Below are positions 27,791-37,560 of a stretch of 64,000 nt of DNA, piece by piece. The translations under genes and the position numbers were made by a program. Below the pieces are notes generated by a model. That model saw only the letters and a program-made list of their open reading frames with translations. It did not search any database and was not told where the DNA came from. The stretch is from assembly GCF_006970865.1 (NCBI RefSeq), contig NZ_CP035503.1, positions 1,253,001-1,317,000 on the forward strand, read 5' to 3'. Origin of the DNA: Rhodoferax sediminis. GTDB lineage: Bacteria > Pseudomonadota > Gammaproteobacteria > Burkholderiales > Burkholderiaceae_C. Position 1 is the stretch's first letter, and each line of letters starts with the position of its first letter.

Positions 27791-30064
27791 TCAAGCGGCC
27801 GGTGCCGCCCGCACGACCTTCAAAACCGACGGTGTGCGCTTCAAGTTGCGCAGCACGGAGTCCAGGTGTGCCCGGTCGCGCACGGCAATGACAAACCGCA
27901 AATCGGTGGCGTCCTGTGCAATCTCGTCGCTCATGTCGATATGGGTGATGTCTGCTTCCGCCGCCGCCAGAGCCGCCGCAACCCGGGCCAGGACGCCCTT
28001 GCCATTGTGTACCGTGGTGACGATGCAGGTTTCAAACGTGCGCACGGGCTCGTCGGACCACCCCACGGTGATGAAACGCTCACTGTCCTTGTGCTGCAGC
28101 CGCCTGGCGACCGCGCAGTCGCTGGTATGCACCACGAGGCCCTCGCCACGTCCAAGATAGCCGACGATCTCGTCGCCGGGTACGGGTCTGCAACACAGGG
28201 CGAACTGTACCGACGCGTTCTCGCTGCCGTCGAGCGTGACGGCGCCCTGCGACACATGATCATGGGCCGTGTAGCGCTCGCGCGTCATCAGCACGGCATT
28301 GGGTTTTTCGCCGCTCTCGCTGAGCAGGGTCATCAGGCGCTTGGCAACGATGCTGGCGATCCTTTTGCCCAGGCCCAGATCGGTCAGGAGTTCTTCGCGG
28401 TTGCGGCTGCCCGTAAAGCGCAGCAGTTTGTCCCAGATGGCTTGATGCGCCGCATCGTTGTCGGGCAGTTTTTCCATGCCTTCCGCCCGCAGCGCCTGGG
28501 TGAGCAGTTTTTCTCCCAGCCCCTGTGATTCGGCATAAGCGAGTGTCTTGAGGTGGTGCCGGATCTTGGAGCGCGCCCGGCCGGTGCGCACGAAGCCCAG
28601 CCATGCCGGATTGGGTGCCGATACGGGGGCCGTGATGATTTCGATCACATCGCCATTTTTCAGCTCGGTGCGCAGCGGCACCTGCTCGCCATTGATCTTG
28701 GCCGCTACCGTGCGGTCGCCCACATTGCTGTGGATGGAGTAGGCAAAATCGACCACTGTGGCACCGCGGGGCAGTGCCATGATCTGGCTTCGGGGCGTGA
28801 AAACGTAAACCGCATCCGGAAACAGGTCGACCTTGACGTGATCCCAGAACTCGGCCGCATCGTGGGTCTCGTACTGGATCTCGAGCAGCGACTGCAGCCA
28901 TTTGGAACCCATGCGGTCGCCCGTGCCGTCGCCCGGCTCGCTTGCCTTGTACAGCCAATGCGCCGCGATGCCCGACTCCGCCACCACATTCATCCCCTCC
29001 GTGCGCAACTGGAACTCGACGTTGACGCCCGAGGGGCCGACCAGCGTGGTGTGCAGCGACTGGTAGCCGTTGACTTTGGCAATGGCGATGTGGTCCTTGA
29101 ATTTGCCAGGGACCGGCTTGTACAGCTGGTGCAGAACGCCCAGGGCTTTGTAGCAATCCGGAATGTCGGACAGGATCACCCGAAAGCCGTAGATATCGGT
29201 GACCTGCGCAAAGCTCAGATGCTTGTCGTTCATCTTGCTGTAGATCGAATACAGGCTCTTTTCCCGCCCCGAGATGCGCACCTGCATGCCGGCGGCGCTA
29301 AATACGGCCTCGACGTCCCGCTGCACCTTCTGGATCAGGTCGCGCCGGCGGCTGCGCGCCTTGGCCACGGCCTTGGACAGTACGCTGTAGCGCCAGGGCC
29401 GCAAATGGCTGAACGACAGGTCCTGCAGTTCGCGGTAGGTCTGGTTCAGGCCCAGCCGGTGCGCGATGGGGGCATAAATATCGAGCGTTTCCGACGAGAT
29501 GCGGCCCCATTTTTCCCGCGGCACATCCGACAGGGTGCGCATGTTGTGGGTGCGGTCGGCCAGCTTGATCAGAATGACGCGCACATCGCGGGCCATGGCC
29601 AGCAGCATCTTGCGGAACGACTCGGCCTGGTTTTCCTCGCGGGTCGTGAACTGCAGCTTTTCAAGCTTGGTCAAGCCATCGACCAGTTCGGCGACCGGCG
29701 CGCCAAAACGCTCGATCAGGTCCGGTTTGGTGATGCCGCAATCTTCCATCGCATCGTGCAGCAGTGCCGCCATCAGGGCTTGGGCGTCAAGCTTCCATTC
29801 GGCGCATTGGGCGGCGACGGCGATCGGGTGGGTGATATAGGGCTCGCCATTGTTGCGAAGCTGCCCCAGATGGGCCTGGTCGGCGTAGCGGTACGCCAGC
29901 CGTACCTGCTCCGCCTCGGACGGCTCCAGGTAGTCGAGTTTGGCCGTGAGCGCGGCAAAGCTGGCCGCGGCCGCGTTGGCCGCAGCCACGCTGGCCTCGC
30001 TGGGGTTCAGGCCAGTCGAGGCCCTGCCGCTTCCGGCAGGAGTGAGGTTAAGCACGGCGCCCAT
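27791..30064 (-). CDS. spoT: Bifunctional (p)ppGpp synthetase/hydrolase
   Basis: A 757-residue RelA/SpoT homologue controlling the stringent response. The N-terminal HD hydrolase domain is intact (HPIAVAA, ALLHDAMEDCG, KLADRTHNMRT), so it should degrade ppGpp. The synthetase domain (GREKSLYSIYSKM, VEFQLRT), TGS domain (VYVFTPRSQIMALPRGATVV) and C-terminal ACT domain follow. It lies downstream of rpoZ, the usual order, but with a terminator hairpin between. Confidence 0.95.
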   Translation of the reverse strand: MGAVLNLTPAGSGRASTGLNPSEASVAAANAAAASFAALTAKLDYLEPSEAEQVRLAYRYADQAHLGQLRNNGEPYITHPIAVAAQCAEWKLDAQALMAALLHDAMEDCGITKPDLIERFGAPVAELVDGLTKLEKLQFTTREENQAESFRKMLLAMARDVRVILIKLADRTHNMRTLSDVPREKWGRISSETLDIYAPIAHRLGLNQTYRELQDLSFSHLRPWRYSVLSKAVAKARSRRRDLIQKVQRDVEAVFSAAGMQVRISGREKSLYSIYSKMNDKHLSFAQVTDIYGFRVILSDIPDCYKALGVLHQLYKPVPGKFKDHIAIAKVNGYQSLHTTLVGPSGVNVEFQLRTEGMNVVAESGIAAHWLYKASEPGDGTGDRMGSKWLQSLLEIQYETHDAAEFWDHVKVDLFPDAVYVFTPRSQIMALPRGATVVDFAYSIHSNVGDRTVAAKINGEQVPLRTELKNGDVIEIITAPVSAPNPAWLGFVRTGRARSKIRHHLKTLAYAESQGLGEKLLTQALRAEGMEKLPDNDAAHQAIWDKLLRFTGSRNREELLTDLGLGKRIASIVAKRLMTLLSESGEKPNAVLMTRERYTAHDHVSQGAVTLDGSENASVQFALCCRPVPGDEIVGYLGRGEGLVVHTSDCAVARRLQHKDSERFITVGWSDEPVRTFETCIVTTVHNGKGVLARVAAALAAAEADITHIDMSDEIAQDATDLRFVIAVRDRAHLDSVLRNLKRTPSVLKVVRAAPAA

Positions 30065-30107
30065 CCTCTAAATGTAGCGCGGAGCCAATATTTGCGTGAT
30101 GGGGCCA

Positions 30108-30138
30108 TAAAAAAAGCACCGGATTGCGGTGCTTTTTC
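30108..30138 (-). terminator. Terminator between rpoZ and spoT
   Basis: AGCACC/GGTGCT stem with flanking A and T runs, followed on the minus strand by seven T. It should end much rpoZ transcription; the T run on the plus strand makes it potentially bidirectional. Confidence 0.7.
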
Positions 30139-30158
30139 GGGATGAGGCGGGAGCCCAA

Positions 30159-30362
30159 TCAGTTGGGTACTTTCTTGAGCATTTCAAGCCCGATCTTGCC
30201 CGCGGCGATCTCGCGCAGGGCGGTCACGCCCGGCTTGTTCTTGCTCTCGATTTTCGCGGCGTGTCCCTGGCTCAGCATGCGGGCGCGGTAGGTGGCCGCC
30301 AGCACCAGCTGGAAACGGTTCGGGATTTGCAGCAGGCAATCTTCAACGGTGATACGGGCCAT
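30159..30362 (-). CDS. rpoZ: RNA polymerase omega subunit
   Basis: A 67-residue subunit that helps assemble RNA polymerase and binds ppGpp. The start is the ATG at 30362 ([20 protein letters not shown]), with CCGGAG upstream. The core motif [10 protein letters not shown] and the Lys/Glu-rich end are as expected. It follows gmk, the standard gmk-rpoZ-spoT order. Confidence 0.96.
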   Translation of the reverse strand: MARITVEDCLLQIPNRFQLVLAATYRARMLSQGHAAKIESKNKPGVTALREIAAGKIGLEMLKKVPN

Positions 30363-30378
30363 GAAGTTCTCCGGTAAT

Positions 30379-30999
30379 CTAGGCAATGTGCAGTGTCTGG
30401 AACGTGTCGGCCCGGGCGCGGCGCTGGGCCGAGAATTTGAGCCGTTGCGCGTGGACAATCGCTTTCAGATCGAAAAGCGCCCGCTCGAACAACTCGTTGA
30501 TTATAACGAAGTCGAACTCGTGGGCCTGCGCCACTTCGAGCTCGGCGTTCTTCAGGCGCAATTCGATCGCCTCGGGCGAATCTTCGCCGCGGCGCTCCAG
30601 CCGGGACCGCAGCTCGTCCCAGCTGGGAGGAAGGATGAAAATCAGCACGGCGTTGGCAAAGGTCTTCTTGATCTGCAGCGCCCCCTGGAAATCAATTTCA
30701 AGAATCACATCGGCGCCCTGTGCGATGCGCTCTTCGATGGCTTTCTTGGAAGTGCCATAGCGAAAGCCGTGCACGTTCGCCCACTCCACGAAAGCGCTGC
30801 CCAAAATCATGGCGTCGAATTCCTGCTGGGACACGAAGAAGTATTCGCGGCCGTGCTTTTCCTGGCCGCGTGGCGCCCGCGTGGTGTGCGACACCGAGGG
30901 TTGGACCCGCGCGTCGAGTTCCATCAGGGCCTTGACGAGACTGGATTTTCCGGCGCCACTGGGGGCCGCGACAACGAATAAATTACCTGGATAGTCCAT
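30379..30999 (-). CDS. gmk: Guanylate kinase
   Basis: A 206-residue enzyme converting GMP to GDP. P-loop [10 protein letters not shown], the GMP-binding [11 protein letters not shown] and REYFFVS segments, and EIDFQGALQ are all present. First gene of gmk-rpoZ-spoT. Confidence 0.96.
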   Translation of the reverse strand: MDYPGNLFVVAAPSGAGKSSLVKALMELDARVQPSVSHTTRAPRGQEKHGREYFFVSQQEFDAMILGSAFVEWANVHGFRYGTSKKAIEERIAQGADVILEIDFQGALQIKKTFANAVLIFILPPSWDELRSRLERRGEDSPEAIELRLKNAELEVAQAHEFDFVIINELFERALFDLKAIVHAQRLKFSAQRRARADTFQTLHIA

Positions 31000-31035
31000 A
31001 GATGGTGTAGGTAGTGTGCTATGAATATGGTAGCG

Positions 31036-31953
31036 TCACTCGATATTTTGAACCTGCTCGCGCATTTGCTCGATCAACACCTTCATGTCCACCGAAATGT
31101 GGGTCAGCTCCAGCGCCGCCGATTTCGAGCCCAGCGTGTTGGCCTCACGGTGCAGTTCCTGAATCAGGAAATCCAGCCGCTTGCCGACCTCGCCGCCCTT
31201 TGTCAGAAGGCGCTCGATCTCATCCAGATGCGAGGCCAGGCGGGTCAATTCCTCGGCGACGTCGATGCGAATGGCAAAGGCGGTGGCCTCGGTCAGGGCG
31301 CGGTCCTGCGCCGCTTCGGGCAGGGCGGTGCCGTCGGTGAGTGCCATGGCGTCCCGCCAGCGTTGCAGGAACCGGTTGCGCTGCTGCTCGACCACCAGCG
31401 GCACCAGCGGCCCGGCTTGCCGGGTCAACTCGCGCAGTTGGGCCAGATGCCCGAGCAGCATGGTCGCAAGGCGCGCACCTTCGCGCTCGCGGGCGGCCAG
31501 CAAGGCTTGCAGGGTGGTGCCCGCCAGCGCCATCAAGCCCTGGCTCCAGTCGCAATCGGCCCGGCCTTCGGGTGCTGACAGGCGGATGACATCGGCCACG
31601 CTGAGCGGCGGCGCATCGGGCAGCCAGGCCTGGATGCTGTCCTGCAGGGCATTCAGGCGCTGCAGCAGCCGTGGGGACGGGTCGGGCAGGGGGCTGGCGG
31701 CGGCGCTCTCCAGCGCCGCGCGAACCTCGACCTTGCCTCGCTTGAGCTGGGCGCTCAACAGCTCGCGCAGGGCCGGCTCGTGTGGGCGAAGCTCCTCGGG
31801 CAGGCGAAAAGTCAGGTCCAGAAAACGGCTGTTGACGGAGCGGATTTCGAGCCCGATGCGCATGGGCGCCGGGCCTTTCGAGTCCGGCTCGGGGCTGGTT
31901 GCGGCCGCGCTGTGCTGGGCACTGGCATAGCCGGTCATGCTGTAAACTGGCAT
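31036..31953 (-). CDS. YicC/YloC family endoribonuclease
   Basis: A 305-residue protein of the YicC family, whose E. coli member is a ribonuclease that affects small-RNA turnover. The start MPVYSMTGYASAQ matches the family hallmark SMTGYA; a longer frame upstream overlaps the divergent kinase gene. The C terminus has the conserved LDFLIQELHREANTLGSKS. It directly precedes gmk, a common order. Confidence 0.92.
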   Translation of the reverse strand: MPVYSMTGYASAQHSAAATSPEPDSKGPAPMRIGLEIRSVNSRFLDLTFRLPEELRPHEPALRELLSAQLKRGKVEVRAALESAAASPLPDPSPRLLQRLNALQDSIQAWLPDAPPLSVADVIRLSAPEGRADCDWSQGLMALAGTTLQALLAAREREGARLATMLLGHLAQLRELTRQAGPLVPLVVEQQRNRFLQRWRDAMALTDGTALPEAAQDRALTEATAFAIRIDVAEELTRLASHLDEIERLLTKGGEVGKRLDFLIQELHREANTLGSKSAALELTHISVDMKVLIEQMREQVQNIE

Positions 31954-32041
31954 TGATAGACGGTAGTTGGTGGTCGTTGCGTGATCGCTGAGAATAACCG
32001 GATTCCCATGCAGCCTGTCACAGGCCAACCCGCCCCGAATT

Positions 32042-33049
32042 ATGTCAAAGGTCAAACCAGCTCCGTTGCCGCCCGATACCATGATTGGCGGCTACCGCGT
32101 GGTGCGCAAGGTCTCGGCCGGTGGCTTTGGCCTGGTTTACCTGGCCGTTGACAACGAAGGCCAGCAGGTCGCCGTCAAGGAATACCTGCCGTCTTCGCTC
32201 GCCACCCGCGGCCCCGGCGAATTGCTGCCGCAGGTGCAGCCCGAAAAACTGTCGCTGTACCGGCTCGGCCTCAAGAGTTTTTTCGAAGAGGGGCGCGCCC
32301 TGGCGCAGATCTCCCACGCCTCCGTGGTGAGCGTGCTCAATTTCTTCCGGGAAAACGAGACGGTCTACATGGTGATGAACTACCTGGAGGGGGCGACCCT
32401 GCAGGACTTCATCATTGCCGCGCGCGAGCTCAAGAAGCAAAAGGTGTTCCGCGAATCCACCATCCGCTCGCTGTTCGACGAAATCCTGCGCGGCCTGCGC
32501 ATCGTGCACCAGCACAAGATGCTGCACCTGGACATCAAGCCGGCCAATGTGTTCATTACCGATGACAACCGGGCCGTGATGATCGACTTCGGCGCCGCGC
32601 GCGAAGTGCTGTCCAAGGAAGGCAACTTCATCCGCCCGATGTACACCCCGGGTTTTGCCGCGCCCGAAATGTACCGCCGCGATTCCTCCATGGGGCCCTG
32701 GACCGACATCTACGCCATCGGCGCCTGCATTTACGCCTGCATGCAGGGCTACCCGCCCAATGATGCGCCGCAGCGGCTGGAAAAGGACCGGCTCGGGCTG
32801 GCGCTGTCGCGCCTGCGCGGCGTGTATTCGGACAACCTCATCGAGGTGGTGGAGTGGTGCATGTCGCTCGATCCGCTGTCGCGCCCACAGTCGGTTTTTG
32901 CCCTGCAAAAAGAGCTGAGCCGGGAGGGCGAGCGGCGCTATACCAAGCTGACGGTCGGGGAAAAAGTGCGGCTGCAGTTTGACAACGTGATCACGGACAC
33001 CAAGAAGAACCTGCGCAATGTGACGATCTTTGGCGCCAAGACGAAATGA
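32042..33049 (+). CDS. Eukaryotic-type Ser/Thr protein kinase
   Basis: A 335-residue soluble kinase. The glycine loop SAGGFGLVYLA (25-35), ATP Lys46 in VAVKEYLP, catalytic loop HLDIKPANV (Asp164), DFG at 182-184 and PGFAAPE are present. The catalytic loop has HLD where most kinases have HRD, so it may lack the usual Arg for activation-loop control. No transmembrane segment or sensor domain is seen. Its stop overlaps the PP2C phosphatase start (ATGA), forming a kinase-phosphatase switch. Substrates are unknown. Confidence 0.93.
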   Translation: MSKVKPAPLPPDTMIGGYRVVRKVSAGGFGLVYLAVDNEGQQVAVKEYLPSSLATRGPGELLPQVQPEKLSLYRLGLKSFFEEGRALAQISHASVVSVLNFFRENETVYMVMNYLEGATLQDFIIAARELKKQKVFRESTIRSLFDEILRGLRIVHQHKMLHLDIKPANVFITDDNRAVMIDFGAAREVLSKEGNFIRPMYTPGFAAPEMYRRDSSMGPWTDIYAIGACIYACMQGYPPNDAPQRLEKDRLGLALSRLRGVYSDNLIEVVEWCMSLDPLSRPQSVFALQKELSREGERRYTKLTVGEKVRLQFDNVITDTKKNLRNVTIFGAKTK

Positions 33050-33948
33050 AGTTTTCGGTCTTTCAGGTCAGTCGCAGGGGCGGGCGCGAAAAAAACGAAG
33101 ACCGCATGGGGTATTGCTACACCCGCGAGTCCGGTCTTTTTGTGCTGGCCGACGGCATGGGCGGCCATCCCGAGGGCGAGGTCGCTTCCCAGCTTGCGCT
33201 GCAGATCGTGTCGGCGCTGTACCAGAAGGAGGCACGCCCCATCGTCAAGGATGTGCCCGCGTTTCTGGCCTCGGCGTTGATGGCGGCACATCATCAAATC
33301 CTGCGCTACGCCAGTGAAAAAGGCATGCTCGACACACCGCGCACGACGTTGGTGGCGGCCATCGTGCAGGGCACCAGTGCTACCTGGATTCACTGCGGCG
33401 ACTCGCGCCTGTACGTGGCGCGCGACGGCGAGTTGCTGACCCGCACGCGGGATCACTCCTATATCGAACATAAAAACGCGAGTGCGAGCAAACTCACCGC
33501 GATGAACCGGAACATCCTGTTCACCTGCCTCGGCTCCCCGACCAAACCGAGGTTCGACGTCACCGGGCCCATCACGCTGCAGCAGGGCGACAAGATCATG
33601 CTCTGCTCGGACGGCCTGTGGGGCACGCTCAGCGACGCTGAAATCGTGCGCCAGCTGAGCCAGCAGCCCGTGTCCGAGGCGGTGCCCGAACTGGTGGAGC
33701 GCGCCCTGCGCAGCGGCGGCGCCCGCAGCGACAATGTGACCGCGATCGCGCTGGAGTGGGAAACGCCGGATGTGTTCGAGTCCACGCGCGGCATTTCCAC
33801 CGACAGCATCCACGACGGCGTGTTTGCCTCCACCATCCAGGCGGGTCTGCTCGACCTCGCGGCGGTAGATCTCGACGATGCCGCGATCGAGCGCTCCATT
33901 GCCGAGATCAACGAAGCCATCCGGCGCTCCGCGGCCCGCAAGACCTGA
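33046..33948 (+). CDS. PP2C-family Ser/Thr protein phosphatase
   Basis: A 300-residue metal-dependent phosphatase, overlapping the kinase gene by four bases. Metal-binding motifs are seen: NEDR near residue 17, LADGMGGH, HCGDSRLY, CSDGLWG and RSDNVTAIA. The C-terminal 60 residues extend beyond the PP2C core and look helical (DLDDAAIERSIAEINEAIRR). It should reverse the action of the upstream kinase. Followed by rph 53 bases on. Confidence 0.93.
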   Translation: MKFSVFQVSRRGGREKNEDRMGYCYTRESGLFVLADGMGGHPEGEVASQLALQIVSALYQKEARPIVKDVPAFLASALMAAHHQILRYASEKGMLDTPRTTLVAAIVQGTSATWIHCGDSRLYVARDGELLTRTRDHSYIEHKNASASKLTAMNRNILFTCLGSPTKPRFDVTGPITLQQGDKIMLCSDGLWGTLSDAEIVRQLSQQPVSEAVPELVERALRSGGARSDNVTAIALEWETPDVFESTRGISTDSIHDGVFASTIQAGLLDLAAVDLDDAAIERSIAEINEAIRRSAARKT

Positions 33949-34001
33949 ATCCTGCGGGTGGTGTTTTCCAGACTTTCGCCTTAACTTCTCCACACTGAAC
34001 C

Positions 34002-34733
34002 ATGAGTCAATTTCAACGAAGCGGCGCGCGCGCCGCAGACCAGCTGCGTCCCGTGCGCATCACGCGCAACTACACGATTCATGCCGAGGGCTCGGTGCTG
34101 ATCGAGTTCGGCAATACCAAAGTCTTGTGCACCGCTTCGGTCGAGGAAAAAGTGCCGGGCCACAAAAAGGGCAGCGGCGAAGGCTGGGTCACGGCCGAGT
34201 ACGGCATGCTGCCGCGCGCCACCCACACGCGCAGCGACCGCGAGGCGGCGCGCGGCAAGCAGAGCGGGCGCACGCAGGAAATCCAGCGCCTGATCGGGCG
34301 CTCGATGCGCGCGGTGTTCGACTTGAAAAAACTCGGCGAGCGCACGATCTACCTGGATTGCGACGTGCTGCAGGCCGACGGCGGCACGCGCACGGCGGCA
34401 ATCACCGGCGCCTTCGTGGCCGCACAGGATGCCGTCAATCAACTGATGGCGCAAGGCAAACTCAGCGCCTCGCCGATCCTGGACCATGTGGCCGCCATCT
34501 CGGTCGGCATCGTGCAGGGCACGCCGCTGCTGGATCTGGAGTACACCGAGGATTCCGCCTGCGACACCGACATGAATGTGGTGATGACCGGCGCCGGGCA
34601 TTATGTGGAAGTGCAGGGCACGGCCGAGGGCGCCGCCTTCTCGCGCCAGGAAATGGATGCGCTGCTCGCGCTGGCCGACAAGGGCATCCACGATCTGGTG
34701 CTGATGCAAAAGCAGGCACTATCAGAAGAGTAG
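34002..34733 (+). CDS. rph: Ribonuclease PH
   Basis: A 243-residue phosphorolytic 3'-5' exonuclease that trims tRNA 3' ends. [24 protein letters not shown] sequence ([16 protein letters not shown]), [12 protein letters not shown] and [11 protein letters not shown] are all typical. rdgB follows after 39 bases that hold a dispersed repeat. Confidence 0.96.
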   Translation: MSQFQRSGARAADQLRPVRITRNYTIHAEGSVLIEFGNTKVLCTASVEEKVPGHKKGSGEGWVTAEYGMLPRATHTRSDREAARGKQSGRTQEIQRLIGRSMRAVFDLKKLGERTIYLDCDVLQADGGTRTAAITGAFVAAQDAVNQLMAQGKLSASPILDHVAAISVGIVQGTPLLDLEYTEDSACDTDMNVVMTGAGHYVEVQGTAEGAAFSRQEMDALLALADKGIHDLVLMQKQALSEE

Positions 34734-34774
34734 CTGACGGCCCTTGTTCCATAAGGGCTACGGCCTGATTTCAT
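34718..34774. repeat. Dispersed short repeat between rph and rdgB
   Basis: GTAGCTGACGGCCCTTGTTCCATAAGGGCTACGGCC. This copy makes an internal hairpin from CCCTT and AAGGG and ends five bases before the rdgB ATG. It supplies the last codons and stop of rph. Confidence 0.55.
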
Positions 34775-35381
34775 GAAAATTGTTCTCGCATCCAACAACC
34801 CGGGCAAGCTGGCCGAATTGCAGGCCATGCTGGCGCCCCTCGGGATGGCGTTGATCCGCCAGGCCGAGCTGGGCATTGCCGAGGCCGAGGAGCCGTTTCG
34901 CACCTTCGTGGAGAACGCGCTTGCCAAGGCCCGCCACGCCGCGCAGCACAGCGGACTGCCCGCGCTGGCCGACGACGCGGGCCTGTGCGTCGATGCCTTT
35001 GGCGGCCTGCCCGGCGTGGACACCGCGTTTTACGCGACGCAGTTTGGCTATGCCAAGGGCGACGGCAACAATGTGCGCGCCTTGCTGGAGCAAATGAAGG
35101 ATCTGGACAACCGCCGCGCGGCGCTGGTCAGCACGCTGGTGGCCGTGCGCTCGCCGCAGGACCCGGAGCCGCTGATCGCGGTCGGGCGCGTGGTCGGCGA
35201 GATCGCGCGCGAACCGGTGGGCAGCAACGGCTTCGGGTTCGACCCCGTGATGTTCATTCCGGCATTCGGCAAGACGTTTGCGCAACTGCCCGTCGAGGTC
35301 AAGAATGCCCACAGCCATCGCGGGCAGGCGGCGCGCGACATGCTGCGCCTGATGCGCGAACGCTGGTTGCCGACATCATGA
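34773..35381 (+). CDS. rdgB: Non-canonical purine NTP pyrophosphatase (dITP/XTP)
   Basis: A 202-residue HAM1-family house-cleaning enzyme that hydrolyses dITP, XTP and similar. KIVLASNNPGKLAEL at the N terminus, LADDAGLCVDAFGGLPGV in the centre and SNGFGFDPVMF are diagnostic. It lies between rph and hemW, a widespread order. Confidence 0.96.
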   Translation: MKIVLASNNPGKLAELQAMLAPLGMALIRQAELGIAEAEEPFRTFVENALAKARHAAQHSGLPALADDAGLCVDAFGGLPGVDTAFYATQFGYAKGDGNNVRALLEQMKDLDNRRAALVSTLVAVRSPQDPEPLIAVGRVVGEIAREPVGSNGFGFDPVMFIPAFGKTFAQLPVEVKNAHSHRGQAARDMLRLMRERWLPTS

Positions 35382-35399
35382 GCCGTCAGGATTGATCGG

Positions 35400-36587
35400 A
35401 TGAAGGACATTCAGCATTACATGCGGCCCGGTACCTTGCAACTGTTCACATTGCCGCCGCTGGCACTGTACGTGCACCTGCCCTGGTGCATCCGCAAGTG
35501 CCCGTATTGCGATTTCAATTCGCACGAAATGAAGCCGGGCGAGATGCCCGAGCAGCGCTACCTCGATGCGCTGGTGGCCGATCTGGAGGCCGCGCTGCCG
35601 CTGATCTGGGGCCGCACGATTCACAGTGTGTTCATCGGCGGCGGCACGCCGAGCCTGTTCTCGCCGCGGGCGATCGACCGGCTGCTGGGCGACATCCGGG
35701 CGCGACTGCGGCTGGAGGCCAACTGCGAGATCACGCTGGAGGCCAATCCGGGCACCTTCGAGAAGGACCGCTTCAAGGCGTTTCGCGGCGCGGGCGTCAC
35801 GCGTCTGTCGGTGGGCGTGCAGAGCTTCAACGATGCGCATCTGAAGGCGCTGGGCCGGGTGCACGATCGGGCCCAGGCGCTCGCCGCCGTCGAAGAGGCA
35901 GCGGCCTCGTTCGACACCTTCAACCTCGACATCATGTATGCGCTGCCCGGCCAGACGCTACAAGATGTAGAGCAGGATATCCAGACTGCGCTTGGGCTGG
36001 AACCTCCTCACATCTCGATCTACCACCTGACGATCGAACCCAACACCTATTTCGCCAAATTCCCGCCGGTCGTGCCAGAGGATGATCTGGCCTACGCCAT
36101 GCTGGACCGCATCACGGAGCTGACCACCGCGGCCGGGCTTGAGCGCTACGAGGTCTCGGCCTACGCTCGTCCTGGCCACCGCTGCGCGCACAACCTGAAC
36201 TATTGGCAGTTTGGCGACTATCTGGGCATTGGCGCGGGCGCCCACAGCAAGCTGAGTTTTGCGCACCGCATCGTGCGCCAGGTACGCTTTCGCGAGCCCA
36301 GGTTGTACATGGATAACGCGCTGGTCGGGCAGGCCGTGGCGCAGGACGAGGAGGTCGGCCGCGCCGAGCTGCCGTTCGAGTTCATGCTGAATGCGCTGCG
36401 TCTGAAGGACGGGTTCGAGCTCTCCCGGTTTTCCGAGCGCACCGGCCTGGCGCTTACCGCCATCAAGCAAGGACTCGTCGAGGCAGAACAGAAGGGGCTG
36501 ATCGAGCGCGACTTTGTCAGCGTCAAGCCGACCGTGCGCGGCTTCGATTTCTTGAGCGACCTGCAGGCGATGTTCCTGGCTGCATAG
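35400..36587 (+). CDS. hemW: Heme chaperone HemW (radical SAM)
   Basis: A 395-residue radical SAM protein. The cluster motif is C-x3-C-x2-C followed by Asp-Phe (CIRKCPYCDFN). Lack of the fourth Cys found in HemN, together with the shorter length, marks it as HemW, which traffics heme, and not coproporphyrinogen III dehydrogenase. The GGGTPSL and VSAYARPGHRCAHNLNYW segments are family hallmarks. AGGA lies about ten bases upstream of the ATG. Confidence 0.93.
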   Translation: MKDIQHYMRPGTLQLFTLPPLALYVHLPWCIRKCPYCDFNSHEMKPGEMPEQRYLDALVADLEAALPLIWGRTIHSVFIGGGTPSLFSPRAIDRLLGDIRARLRLEANCEITLEANPGTFEKDRFKAFRGAGVTRLSVGVQSFNDAHLKALGRVHDRAQALAAVEEAAASFDTFNLDIMYALPGQTLQDVEQDIQTALGLEPPHISIYHLTIEPNTYFAKFPPVVPEDDLAYAMLDRITELTTAAGLERYEVSAYARPGHRCAHNLNYWQFGDYLGIGAGAHSKLSFAHRIVRQVRFREPRLYMDNALVGQAVAQDEEVGRAELPFEFMLNALRLKDGFELSRFSERTGLALTAIKQGLVEAEQKGLIERDFVSVKPTVRGFDFLSDLQAMFLAA

Positions 36588-36618
36588 AAAAGCCCGGGCA
36601 GTCTCTGTCCAGGCTTTT
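36588..36618. terminator. Bidirectional terminator between hemW and argF
   Basis: AAAAGCC/GGCTTTT plus an inner GGGCA/TGTCC arm, with one mismatch between and a five-base loop. The A run on the left and T run on the right suit both convergent genes. Confidence 0.65.
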
Positions 36619-36642
36619 ATGGGGGGGCGCGGGAGGCGGCGC

Positions 36643-37560
36643 TCAAACTGGATCGACGCGTCCCAGCAGCAAATACTCCATCAGCGCCTTTTGCGCGTGC
36701 ATGCGGTTCTCGGCCTCGTCCCACACGACCGACTGCGGGCCGTCGATCACGTCGGCCTCGACCTCTTCGCCGCGGTGCGCGGGCAGGCAGTGCATGAACA
36801 GCGCATCGGGCTTGGCGGCACGCATCATGTCAAGGTCCACGCACCAGTCGTTGAAGGCCCTTTTGCGTGCCTCGTTCTCGGCCTCGAAGCCCATGCTGGT
36901 CCAGACGTCGGTGGTGACCAGGTCGGCCCCGGCGCAGGCGTCCATCGGGTTCTGGAAGACCTTGTAGCTGTCGGTGGAGCGCAGGCCGGCCACCGACTGA
37001 TCCACCTCGTAGCCGCTGGGTGTGCTCACATGCACGGTGAAGCCCAGGATCTCGGCCGCCTGCAGCCAGGTGTTGGCCATGTTGTTACCGTCGCCGACCC
37101 AGGCCACCGTCTTGCCTTTGATGGAGCCCCGGTGCTCGATGTACGTGAAGATGTCGGCCAGGATCTGGCAGGGGTGGAACTCGTTGGTCAGGCCGTTGAT
37201 GACGGGCACGCGCGAGTGCGCGGCAAAGCGCTCGATCTTGGTCTGCTCATAGGTGCGGATCATCACCAGGTCCACCATGCGGCTGATCACCTTGGCGCTG
37301 TCTTCGATCGGCTCGGCGCGGCCCAGCTGGCTGCCTTCGGTGGTGAGGTTGACCACTGTGCCGCCCAGTTGGTACATGCCGGCCTCGAAGCTCACGCGGG
37401 TGCGGGTCGAGGCCTTCTCGAAAATCATGACCAGCGTGCGGTCAATCAGCGGCTGGTGCTTTTCGTAGGCCTTGAATTTTTTCTTGATCAGGGCTGCGCG
37501 TTCAAACAGGTAGGCGTAGTCGCCCGCGCCGAGGTCGGAAAATTGCAGGTAGTGCTTCAT
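36643..37560 (-). CDS. argF: Ornithine carbamoyltransferase
   Basis: A 305-residue enzyme making citrulline from ornithine and carbamoyl phosphate in arginine synthesis. Carbamoyl-phosphate site EKASTRTRVSFE and ornithine site FMHCLPAHRGEE are present. The start is the ATG at 37560, overlapping the argD stop (ATGA); the frame runs further only into argD. Confidence 0.97.
   Translation of the reverse strand: MKHYLQFSDLGAGDYAYLFERAALIKKKFKAYEKHQPLIDRTLVMIFEKASTRTRVSFEAGMYQLGGTVVNLTTEGSQLGRAEPIEDSAKVISRMVDLVMIRTYEQTKIERFAAHSRVPVINGLTNEFHPCQILADIFTYIEHRGSIKGKTVAWVGDGNNMANTWLQAAEILGFTVHVSTPSGYEVDQSVAGLRSTDSYKVFQNPMDACAGADLVTTDVWTSMGFEAENEARKRAFNDWCVDLDMMRAAKPDALFMHCLPAHRGEEVEADVIDGPQSVVWDEAENRMHAQKALMEYLLLGRVDPV

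Noticed and set aside
35400..36587. hemN (oxygen-independent coproporphyrinogen III dehydrogenase)
   Set aside because: The cluster motif ends C-x2-C-D-F with no fourth Cys, which marks HemW.
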